Origin: Apricaphanius iberus
Lineage: Eukaryota > Chordata > Actinopteri > Cyprinodontiformes > Aphaniidae
Reading direction: 5' to 3'
Length of the DNA stretch: 64,000 bases
NCBI GenBank assembly: GCA_028564705.1
Contig: JAPXFQ010001133.1
Location: 2,866,001 to 2,930,000 of the forward strand
The notes beneath the pieces are model-generated. The model was not told the origin of the DNA. It saw only the letters and a list, made by a program, of their open reading frames with translations, and did no database searches. A program made the translations under genes and the position numbers. Positions 15,001 through 25,600 of this stretch are shown here, piece by piece; the first letter of the stretch is position 1; the number at the start of each line of letters is the position of its first letter.

Positions 15001-15769
15001 CAGGGAGATCGAGATAACACGAGCTTATTTAACTACTTAGAAGCCTAAAAAGGTTAAAAGTGTAGCGTTTGGGAAGCACTTACAGGTGGAGAGACATAAA
15101 ACAGAAGGCCTGAGTGGGCTGACATTTGGGAAAATGATCTCACTCCCTTTGTGGGTGTTGTTCAGCAGGGCGAAAGCTGCTGAAGGGGACCATGGCAGCG
15201 GCTGCTAATGCTTCATGATCTAGGGAGGACTTACACCTAAAGTCTGCTGTCACTGAAGGACAAATGATTTGAGATGAAACGTTTGGCTCCATGGATCTTG
15301 TTACCTTAATTTGGACTTTGTGGGGGATGTCCAGAGGGATTTCTAACGGCCTCTGCAGCAAAATTAAGGTGAGAATCAGTTTTAAATATCACACTAGTAA
15401 ATCTATAAAGATAAAATGATTATCCTCTGAACTTGTTCCCATTATTTTTCTTAATATATTATCAGTTGATACCAAGATAATACATAGTTCAGTCAACTCA
15501 CTGCAGTCAAGACGTGTTTGTCCTAAACTGTTACAGCTTCGACCTAACGGGTTCCAGTTCCGGCTCTCCAAACAAGTTTATGCTAAAGGTTAAAAGGTTA
15601 AAAATCCACCTGTCAGGAACTGAACACCAAACTCTGATTTGGAGTTTGCTACAGATCCTGTATAGAAAGTTTGGATGCTGTTTGGAAAATGCAAATTAAA
15701 TCACAGGTTGAATAACATGAGCTTATTGCATAGAGGTCTGTGTCCATTTAAATCTTTTAAAGACATTAC
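12050..15769. other. AT-rich intergenic region
   Basis: Very AT-rich with no recognisable gene. It contains a short TA repeat at about 13680-13701, a Tc1-like scrap near 14.4 kb, and a less AT-rich patch at about 15130-15360 that shows no domain in any frame. Confidence 0.5.
14360..14565 (+). mobile_element. Tc1-like transposase scrap
   Basis: The phrase GTGGTCAGATGAGAACAAAA reads WSDENK, the usual beginning of a catalytic motif in Tc1 transposases (WSDE). The flanking sequence is heavily diverged and no ends are seen. Confidence 0.5.
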
Positions 15770-18710
15770 TGTGCAAGTTTGGCTAACACTAGCTAGTTGG
15801 ATATAATTTAATTTCTCTATCTACAATGCTACTGTAATAGTATTTTACATGCGATGAACTTGCTACAAAAACAGCTAATTTGCTATAATAGTAACACTTT
15901 CATGTTTGCTCACAGTAGAAAGTTGGCTAGTATTTATTTACAAAACATGCTAATAGCTTATTAGATGCTAAAATTAGCTAAAGTGACAACATTAGCTGAC
16001 GTGCTAACTAGGGGCGTCCCCGACTAATATTTCTGTAGTTGACCAATGGTCGAATGATCTATGTGTGCAGGCTGCTCGGGGACGGTTGTACACTGCAAAG
16101 ACTTATGGGTAATGTGTTTGTGTTAATTGTTGAAGTTCTCCATCTTACATTATATTTTGTGTTTCAAATGTAGCCGTGTTCTTTAGTTATCCTTTGATTT
16201 ACTGTACGTTTATGTGTTTGGTTGTGTTTGCCCGTGCACCATCGTAGAGACGTCGGTGCACAGGAGTCGTCTTTCTTCCCCCGACTGTTATGTTGTCTTC
16301 TGTCTCTACCTGTTCATGCAAGAGCTGCAAAGAAAACTCGTCCTCGGTGGTCATTTGGTGTAAAGGATGGGAGGAGTGCAACCTAAATTCAACCTCCAGT
16401 GACTCAGTTGGTGGGTACCGTCATAATAGCTGTTGAACCCTTCTTTCTATCCATGCTTGGTTTTAAAGCATTAACATAATTACAAACTGAGTATAATTTC
16501 ATATAACCGTACAGAACCAGTAGTTTTTTGTGCAATTAGACATCGAGCATCCACATATTGCCAAAATGGTAAGATGCTTGTTTCACCTGTAAAGATTCAA
16601 CCTTGAGATAGGTGGTCGAATTAGGCTCAGCATATAGATGCATAGAATCTTTGGCTATACGGGGTTACCCTTATTGCTAATGTTAGAAGTAGGATAACAC
16701 TAGTAAGTTGGCTAGAATGTAATTAATCTATATAGATCGTAAATATCAGTTTAAATGATCAAATTAGCTAAAGAAATTAGCTAACCTGCTATGATTAGGA
16801 ATTTGGCTAATATTAGCAAGTTGCCAAGTAGTTACTCAATGTACAAAAAAATGCTATTCACATTTTATGTATCAAAAGCTAAAATGCTAATGTTAGCGAT
16901 CCTCCTAAAACTTTCATGTTTGCTAACATGAGAAAGATGGCTAGTACCCCATGGGGAGCCTAAGTCACGCCCTTCTACTTCCTGTCCATAGGTCCCCAAT
17001 TGCCAAAAAAAACGAATGAGTCAATGAAGCGATTAAAGTTATTTTCTGATCCAGTTTAAAATGCGCTGTGGATCGAACATATGATGTCCGTGAATTTAAA
17101 AAAAGTAATTTTGATGCAGAGAAAACGCTGATTTTCGACCGGAGGTAAAAATTACTTTAGGTTTTGTGTAAAAACGCTTAGCGGACTACAACTGCAGAAG
17201 AAGAAGGAGAGTAAGGGTCGTAGCCTCCAGGACAAAGAAATGAGCACTAAACACGGAGAAAACCTCTATAAATCTGACCATGTGAAAAGGAGCAGCTATG
17301 ATGGGAGTAAAGCAGTCGGTGGAGTGAGAGCCAGCATGGAGTAAAATCTCTAGGTGAGTGTTTTATGTGCTATAGCTAATGTTAGCTCCCGCTAGCAAAA
17401 TGATTTCATATATGCGACTTCTGATTTTTAGAATTAAATAAATCCTAAATCCCTGGACAAACACAGTCGAAACGTACATCGTTAGTTATCATTTGAATCG
17501 AATTACAACATATGTGTGATTCAGGACGTAAGACAAAGCGGACCAGAAAATAACTTTTATCGCTCCATTGACTTCTATTCATTATTTTTTCGGTTTGGGG
17601 ACCCACGTGCCGACCGGAAGGGGAGGAGACTTAGGCTCCCCATAGCTCATTAGATGCTAAAATTAGCTACCATGTCAACATTACCTAAACATTACCATGT
17701 TGGCTAAAAGTAAAGTGGTCGAGTAGTTTCTTACTCCCTTTTAACAATGGGAATGTTACTTTAAAGTACCTATAGTTACTAACTACTTGTTCTAAAAAGT
17801 AATTGTTATTAACTGAATTACTCAATAAAAAAAGTTACTAGTTACCGGGGAGTTTGGATTATTTAAAATCAGAATAATTTAAAGGAATTGTATATTTTCT
17901 GACCAGTTTCTCATGCATTACAGAGGCATGAAGAGCACGTGTAATAGCACCTTGCACAGACTTGTGGTGACGTGCATTCTAACTACTTATGCAAAAAACG
18001 TAGGAAATCCTTCCTGCAGGATATGTAGGGGGATTTCCCCCAGCTGAAGTGATAAAAAAAAACTTGTTCACTTCAATCTTGTGCTGAAATGGTGCTTCAA
18101 CTTCCAATTTTCACTGGCGGAATACAGTTTTTGTCCTTGTGGAGCATTTGGAGTATGCAGTTTATTCTATCAGTTCATAGCAACACACCTTATTTAACAT
18201 TCAGCAACTGTAACACGGTTATAAGACAGAAACAGTAATTAGTTAGATTATCCCGGTACCGATAAAAGAACGGTGTTAACACTGTTCTTTTGTTCCCAAT
18301 ACTGCTCCGTGTACAAGCTTTTTAGATGGTAAAACTATCTTAAATTAATAAAAAATAGCTAACCTGCCAACATTAACATGTTGTGTCAAATAGCAATTTG
18401 GCTAGTATTCCACTACTTCATGTATATGGCTAAAGACAGTACTAGTTGGCTAATATTTAATTACTCCATAGACAATGCTAATAGCTTTTTAGATGCTAAA
18501 ACTAGCTTAAGTGTTAAAATTAACTAACCTGCTGGCCAATGTTAGCATGTTTGCTAACAGAAGCAAGTTGGGTAGTGTTTAACCACTCTATGTAAAAGTC
18601 TAAGAAATGGATATGCTACAACTATCTAAAATATCACCATTAGTTAACCTGCAAACATTAGCATGTACAAAGCTAAACACATCTTATATGCTAACACTAG
18701 CAAAAATGTC
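15770..18710. repeat. Diverged GCTAAC/TTAGC-rich repeat cluster
   Basis: Units of roughly 110-130 bp recur with strong divergence, each with phrases such as AGTTGGCTAGTATTTA, TAGATGCTAAAATTAGCT and CTAACATTAGCATGTTTGC. Examples are at 15905-16010, 16905-16950 continuing at 17644-17715, and 18390-18700. Copy A of a TIR element is inserted in one unit. Confidence 0.6.
16951..17643 (+). mobile_element. TIR element family 'R2', copy A (693 bp)
   Basis: Long inverted ends: ATGGGGAGCCTAAGTC at the left, and the same sequence read on the minus strand at the right (GACTTAGGCTCCCCAT). There is no transposase frame. It lies in a unit of the GCTAAC-rich cluster. An intact unit at about 15917-15985 shows what the site looks like without it. 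Confidence 0.75.
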
Positions 18711-18717
18711 ATTGTTA

Positions 18718-19404
18718 CGGTGCATTCACACTGCACCCGTTTGAGGCATTGTGGGCATCGACTTTACATGTAAAGTCAATCTAAAAGCGCGCCGACACAC
18801 ATAAGGGGTTCCCACATTGCGCCAGAAGCAGGTTTGCGTCGTGTAAACACTTTTCTGCCTGATTCTCTCATCAGATTAGCGCGTCAGAAAATAAGAGCGT
18901 CATTTTATGTGGTGCTTTTTGTGCATTCGTGCGCATTAGGTTTTTGCATCGGCCACTGAAGTTGAAAAATCTTAACTTCTGCGCCAATTTGATGGAGTCA
19001 CAGCATCAGCATGACATGGAGGAAATACTGATGAACACTAAATGACATCAGCTGTTTTCAATACAGAGACAGAAATAAAAATAAATGAAATATTATAAAG
19101 AGGTCAAACTACTTCAACAGGAAAGCCCTTAACAGGTTTGTGGGTGGCTCTTAAAAGAGCTGTTGTGGCTACAAACGCAATACTCTCTCTGCCAAGAAGT
19201 GAGGAGGAGGCCAGCAGGCTGCCACAGAGGAGTCCCGGTTAGGATATTCCCACAAGTTGTGTATGTCCGGCTTGATGCGCATCAAAATAGGGACATATTT
19301 TGAAGTGCGTCCAGATCTCTTTGGACCCGCGTCGAGGTGTGAATGTTCAAGCGTCCAACTAGGGGCGTGCAGTGCGTTTACGACGCTTTGGTGTGCACGC
19401 ACCG
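18718..19404. mobile_element. PIF/Harbinger-type MITE (687 bp)
   Basis: Inverted ends CGGTGCATTCACAC and, on the minus strand, CGGTGCGTGCACAC (12 of 14 equal), flanked by TTA on both sides (18715-18717, 19405-19407), the target duplication of PIF/Harbinger elements. The inner 90-residue minus-strand open frame shows no known domain. Confidence 0.7.
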
Positions 19405-19681
19405 TTAACTTGCAAACTAACCTTAGCAAGTTGGCTAGCATCAGCAGTTACTGGGTTTGGCTTCACGTCAAGTTAACAGCGTTTCAGTTAACGTAGTCAG
19501 ATAAATCGGGATTCCTATATCCCAGGTAGCCATAGTTGATAGTAACGTTTGCAAAAATCTTTTTAAGATGTACTTTCCATATGCAAAGACCACTTTTATT
19601 TTGTTGTTTAGAGTTACAGGATCTACATGTAAGATGAATTTTTGACACATTCTTACTAGCGTGTCTTGTAGAATAGCTATT

Positions 19682-21399
19682 ATGGGATGCCTAAGTCTCC
19701 TCCCCTTCCTGTCAGCCTGTGGGTCCCCTGGCTGAAAAAATAATAAATGGAAGTCAATGGATCAAAAAAGGTATTTTCTGGTCCGCTTTGCCTTATGTCC
19801 TGAATCACACATATGTTGAACCTCATTTAAATAATAACTAATGATATGCGTTTCGACTGTGTTTCTCAAGTGATTTGGGATTTATTTGGTTAAAAAAATT
19901 TGCAATTAAAAAGGCCTACAGAAGTTGCATATGACGTCATGAAGCTAACACTAGCTAGCACTAGGTACCACCTAAAATAGTCACAGAGAGGTTGTAGAGC
20001 TTCTCGTCCATGCTGGCTATTACAGTTTCTCCCCCAGCATAGATACTACTTTTACCAGATTTATTGAGGTTTTCTCCATGTTTAATGTTCCTTGCTTCAT
20101 CCTGAAGGTAGGAGGCGATTCCGCTTAATCTCACAGCCATTTGTCTCATTCTTTTTCAGTTGTAGTCTGCTAAGTGATTTTAAGAAAACCTAAAGTAACT
20201 TTTACTGCCGGTCGAAAATCAGCGCTTTGCTCTGCATTAGGGTTGGGCGATGTCCCCCGAATTGGGAGTTCATCACGATGGACGATGACATCGTGGGGAG
20301 GGGGGGGCCCTTTTTTTATTTTATTTTTTATTTTTTACACTATATCTCTTCACACCGGCCTAATAATGTTCTACTTAAAATATAGGGAAAAAAACGTAAA
20401 TCTTTAAACTGTACGTTCATTATTTTACTATACTTTATACATATATACACATTATAAGCAGTGTGCGATTTGCTAGGGGCAAGGAGGATTTCCCCACCTT
20501 CTGCATGTGATGTCGCCCTTTCTGGTTATTCATTTCTTTTATTAAGACAACTAAGCTATACTTAATAAACTCACTGCAGGTCGTTCTCCTCCCACGTAAG
20601 AGCTTTATAATAAGTTCCCCCCCTTCAGCCAAAAACAGCTGGAAAACAAAAGGCAGGCACCAATATCTGTGCACCCTTGACTCATAGTGGCCATAACATA
20701 ATTTGTGCAGCGATCTTCGCTCACTTCTCAAAACAGATGAAACTGTACTTATCTGCCTTCTGCCACTGGAGTCGTGCGCGTAGTAATCGCTTGTGGTCTT
20801 CACTCTTTGCTGTCTTGCCTCAGCTCTTTTTATGTACAGCTTAACATGTTTTGTGCACCTGTAACAAAGCAGCTGATTGCTGCGCTCCTCCTCCTGACTC
20901 ATCCAGATGAGTAAAATTTTTCTCTTGGAGCTTCACAGAGTGAAACAAATGCAAACAAAACGCACCAAATCCACATTAACAAACGATGTAAAATAAATAG
21001 AAAATTACTATACAAATATTTTCCCACTGTGCAACACTTACATTAGTTAGTCTATATTCTCAATGTTTACAGAGTAGTCCCTGCAAAGTTTTTAGTTAAA
21101 CTATAGAAGAGACTATAGGATTAGTGCGTTACAGGGTGGGGGGTGTGGCATCACGATGGTGGCTCTCCATCGTGATGTCGGTCAGCCATCACGATGGACG
21201 ATGACATCGTTCATCGGCACAACCCTACTCTGCATCAAAGTTTGTCTTTAATATTCACGGACATCATATGTTTAATCCATGGCACATTTCAAACGGGATC
21301 AGAAAATACATTTTATCGCTACATTGACTCATTTATTATTTTTTTGGCAGAAGGGGACCCAAGGACCGGAAGTAGAAGGGCGGGACTTTGGCTCCCCAT
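19682..21399 (-). mobile_element. TIR element 'R2', copy B, interrupted by a hAT element
   Basis: It begins ATGGGATGCCTAAGTC and ends GGCTCCCCAT, and is inverted relative to copy A. Without the inner hAT element and one 8-bp duplication it is about 720 bp, close to copy A's 693. It shares GGTCGAAAATCAGCG, CATATGATGTCCGTGAAT and TTGACTC/TTCATTTATTATTTTTT with copy A. Confidence 0.75.
20238..21227. mobile_element. hAT-type non-autonomous element (990 bp) with perfect 8-bp target duplication
   Basis: Ends TAGGGTTGGGCGATG and, on the minus strand, TAGGGTTGTGCCGATG. It is flanked by CTCTGCAT at 20230-20237 and again at 21228-21235. Subterminal CATCACGATGGACGATGACA occurs near both ends. No transposase is recognisable. 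R2 copy A at about 17115-17145 gives the unoccupied form of the site (GATGCAGAG once). Confidence 0.85.
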
Positions 21400-21599
21400 T
21401 GTTGAAGTGAAGAGCGGCCATATTGAAAGTCAAAGCTGGAGCAAAAGCGAAAATCTCTGACTTGCCGAGTGGGAAGTCCGACTTTGGAGGGCGTTCCAAT
21501 TGATTTTTCACCCTTGGAAGTCGGAATTTCCAAGTTCTGAGTACAAATTCAACGCACCATTAGTCCCACTACAATAATAACTCTTGTATGCTAAAATTA

Positions 21600-22269
21600 G
21601 CTAAGCATTAGCAAGATGGCTTACATCGATAAATACTGACAGAAACTGAAATATTTTACACTTTTGTTTAACAAGTAATTTATTTGTAAAAAAAATATTT
21701 GAGTCTTCCTTCAGATGTCGGCAGTTAAACAGTTCTTGTGAGGGTGGGAGGAACATCCAGCTAGCAGGCCAGGAGGTGGTCAAGTAGTCTCTATTAATCT
21801 CCACTACAAATTTTAGCTGCGATTTCATTCCTCACAGACTTTGGTTCAGGTTGATATGATAGCGCCACACAGTAACTGCGGATTTCCCAGCTGCATAACA
21901 ATAACGCTAATTTCGTATTCCACCACGTCATGATATAGCACCTCTACTGTGGTGGAAATAAGGTTTTCAAATGGATTAAGGTTTATTACCTATAAGCATT
22001 GGTCCAATAAAGAAAAAAAACATCTACAAAACACAAATGCCCTTAGATTAATAGTGGAAATTTGTCAAAGTGTTTGTTTTAAACCACAGTTAAGCTTATG
22101 TTTGTGTTTTGGTCCTTACAGCTACCGGTGTGTTGGTCCTGGTTGAGCACCCTCTGATGATCGCTAGTGCCTAAAGCAGCAGAGTCTTTAGGAACGGCTC
22201 ATTGTGACGGCTCGGTCAATAACCAAAGAAAAAAAGACGGTTTGAAAAGAAGAAACAGCAGAAATCAAA
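21600..22269. other. Upstream flank and possible 5' UTR of speg
   Basis: A possible splice acceptor (TTTGGTCCTTACAG, ending about 22120) precedes a more GC-rich stretch leading to the speg ATG at 22270, so a non-coding first exon upstream is possible. No TATA box is assignable. Confidence 0.4.
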
Positions 22270-22645
22270 ATGGCAGGCCGCTCACAGTCAAGTCCCTGTA
22301 CTACCGTCCCATCAAAGAAGGCCAAAATCAAACATGCTGCAGATCTCCCGAATCACCAAGGTGAAACTCAAGAACCGTCAGCCCCAGTTTTCACCCGCAA
22401 GCTCCGTAAAGCCGCAGTGGGAACGGGTTGTGATATCCGGCTGAGGGTGTCTGTGTCGGGACATCCTAGACCCTCGTTGAGCTGGTACCACAACGAGGAG
22501 CCCGTTCCCCCCTCGGAAGCTCAGGACTCTGGAGGACTGTGGATTCGGGACTGTCATACAAACGACGCCGGCCTATACACCTGCGTGGCGTCCAATGAGC
22601 TGGGAGAGGCAAGCTGTAGCGGAGTGTTGGCTGTCGTGGACCTCG
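22270..22645 (+). CDS. speg: speg exon 1: N terminus and Ig domain 1
   Basis: The ATG at 22270 starts MAGRSQSS, followed by a basic stretch KKAKIKH and then Ig1: [13 protein letters not shown], strand-B cysteine in [10 protein letters not shown], tryptophan in LSWYHNEE, and [18 protein letters not shown]. Two overlapping donors keep the same phase: CTCG|GTGAGG (exon end 22645) and GAGG|GTAAAC (end 22651). The second would add two residues. Confidence 0.92.
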
Positions 22646-25600
22646 GTGAGGGTAAACACTTTTCATTTGTGAATAACGCACATTCCATACAGGTTACAGT
22701 GCATTTCAGGCTTTTGCAGATGCAAAGGTCTCTGTGAAATATTTTAAATGAGCTGGTTGTTGTCAGAAACTGAGATTAGTTTAGGAAGTATGTATTATTC
22801 ATCAGGAGAATTTGGGAGTTCTACAAATGGTAACTATATTCTGTTTGTAATTAAAATAAGATCTGCTTTGAAAAAATGTAAGCTAATAGCTGGTTTGATA
22901 TTTCTATAAATCACAACATCCTTTTAGGTGTATAATTTCCCAGAAAAAAAGGCCAGTTTCATCAATGATCAGATTAAAGAAAAAAGTCAAGGCTGCAGGA
23001 TTGGTGGTTCCCAATTTTACCAAAACAGATCGATGAAGAAGATCTTGAACATTAGTTTTCAAGTTCTCCAACAGACCTTCAGGTTGATTTATTTCAGGAC
23101 TTTTAAGACAATGTTTTGTAGGTTGAGGGCGAATGAATGATAGAATGTCTTGTGGTTGGTCATTTTTACTGACGTGGTCAAAAAATAAATCTACTTTTAC
23201 CCGATTGTTTGAACGAGGGCTTTGTGAACGGTTCAGCAGGAGGAAATCCCACAACATTTTCCATTTTTTTAAATCAGTGATTAAGCTGCAACCATCCAGT
23301 CTATGTCCTTGATAGTCAGTTCCTGGATAACAAGATGCATTTAGTTCGGTGTCCAGATCTAGGATGATGCTAAGATGCTCTCATATTAATCTTTCATTTA
23401 TTGATTCAGTGACCTGAAATTTATGCATAAAGTGGTGAGCAGTTGTTATAATCTGTCTAAATGGACCATGTTCTTTTAATTTTTCCGTCATCGTTTAAGA
23501 ACAAAAAAGCGAGGGTTGCAAGTTAGAGCCCATCTTAAACCATTATTTAAAGAAATATTTTATGCACCGTTCTTAAATAAAAATGTATTAATATATATAT
23601 ATTTTTTGCTTTTAGAGTTTTTTTTTTTTTAGAATGCCAGACCGGAAGTGACCTGGGAGAGCGGAGTGCTGTCAGCTCCATCAATAGAAAACTACGGATT
23701 ATAATGCTGACTTCGACACAAATTAAATGTTACATATTTACAAATACACAGATAACAGAGAGAGACGAGCAGGAGAGCAGGGGCAGCATTAAAGCCCATC
23801 AAGGCAATGCTAGTCAACGCTAACGCCATTAGCCTCGACGCAACAAGCTAGCTTTACTGTTTATTTTCCAACCCACATTGATCACGTTGATTCTGGTCTC
23901 TGATATCAATCTTTTAACAAAGTTGGTAATTAGCAGATATCAAACAACAAGACTTACAAATGGAATATGTCTGCGTTTCCATAGCCAAAACACAAGTTAA
24001 GGGTAGTTTAGTTTGGCTATATAAAATGCACCTAGATATGGAAAATGCTGCCTGTTGTTTGGGGGGGCGTTCTTTGAATATCTGTGGGCTCCAGTACAGC
24101 AACCACATTAATTTACCATTTTGAGGAGAAATGATCATAATCCAAAGCTAATGAACACAATGACTCTTAATAACACAACCGCAGGATCTGATAACTAGAA
24201 ACTGAGAAAGCAGCGCACAGCAATATGAATCCCTCCCTCGTTAAGGTCACAGGTCAAGATTATAAAACCACTAGGAAGTGCTAGAAGTGTCTGCACCGCC
24301 ACTGCAGACAGAGTAGCCTACCTCTGGTAGAGTTGCAAACACACCCTCCCCCTTCTCAAAGCTCATAGCTGCTCTGGTTCTAGCAGCTGGAACCAGTTTT
24401 ACTTTTAAAGTATCTCTGTGAAAATGCCTGTTTGGCTGCATGGATTATAGGACTTTATCCTACATTACTAAAGAACAGCAGCTGGACAATTTCCAACAAC
24501 AAAGACAAAACAGCTTTTATATACTGGGCTGGAAAGATCTGCTTGCTGGACTCAGCTGTGTTGGTTTGGGCTCTATCTAAAGCCTGGAGTTTTAGCAGCT
24601 GAAATTGGCTGTAGTGACTCTGTTTTTTACAAAAAATAAATAAATAAACCAAACGTCCAAGTCCTTAATATAACACAGTTTCATTGCGGTACTTGGTGCA
24701 CTTTAAATTCACTGTCGGACTCCTGGTTGAGTAGGTTTTCTTTCTGAATTACCCTGTGTTTTACCCCATCCATATTCCCTATGCTGTTGTCTAAATGCAA
24801 CACTGAAGGAAGGCATGGAGGTTTATGTGAAAATATAAAGTAATGATTTTTTTACGAGGTATTTTATACAGTCAAAACTAACACATGTAAATGGAGAGGG
24901 CAGACATAGCGAATTTTAGGTTAACTTTGACTGTAGTTTGAAAAATATGTGCAGAATATATATTTTTATAAATTTTTTAGCCTTTTCAGTGTATTAAATT
25001 CATATTGCTTGGTGTCAATAGCACTCAGACATTTTATCACAGTTCTGGGAGAAAGTTTGGAGTGTTTGCTTTTCAAAGAGACCCCAGCTACGTCTCTACA
25101 CAACATAGTTCAAAAATGGCGTTCATTTTCAGTTATGTATGCGCTTTTAAAAAAGTAGGGCAGAAATTGCAGGGATGTTAGTGGAACCAGCCTTATGTGC
25201 TATTTAGGCTCCTTTTTAGATTCGGCTTGGTTTTGTTGAAAATACTGATTAATATATACTGTTTTTAAGAAATGCTCGCATAGACTCTAATTTTAAAGGA
25301 AGTTCAGAAGCCTAGGGTCAGCAAACTTTAGTGTATAAAGCAACTGTTAAAAGTATTTTGAATCCACATCTGTCGGTTAAGGACAAACTCTTAAGAATGG
25401 TTTCACGGACAGAAAAAAATATCGGGTAGATGATCATCCAATAGGAGGATCTTATGTCACATCAATGTTTATGTTTTCTTGCAATGCATCATGGTAGTGG
25501 GTGGCAGGAAACAGAATATTTTACCCATAATTCAATTATTTTGCACGCTTGGAGGAGGATTTAGCGCATTGGGGGCCTGATAAAGAGATTGTAGAGAATC

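Larger units (their letters stand above)
19445..21560. repeat. Repeat family 'R1', copy split by a later insertion
   Basis: Two pieces, 19445-19681 and 21400-21560, together match in inverted orientation a continuous stretch at about 47865-48215. Shared phrases include AGATAAATCGGGATTCC, CATTCTTA..GTGTCTT, CATATTGAAAGTCAAAG and GAATTTCC.AGTTCTGAGTACAAAT. The gap is filled exactly by R2 copy B. Confidence 0.65.
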
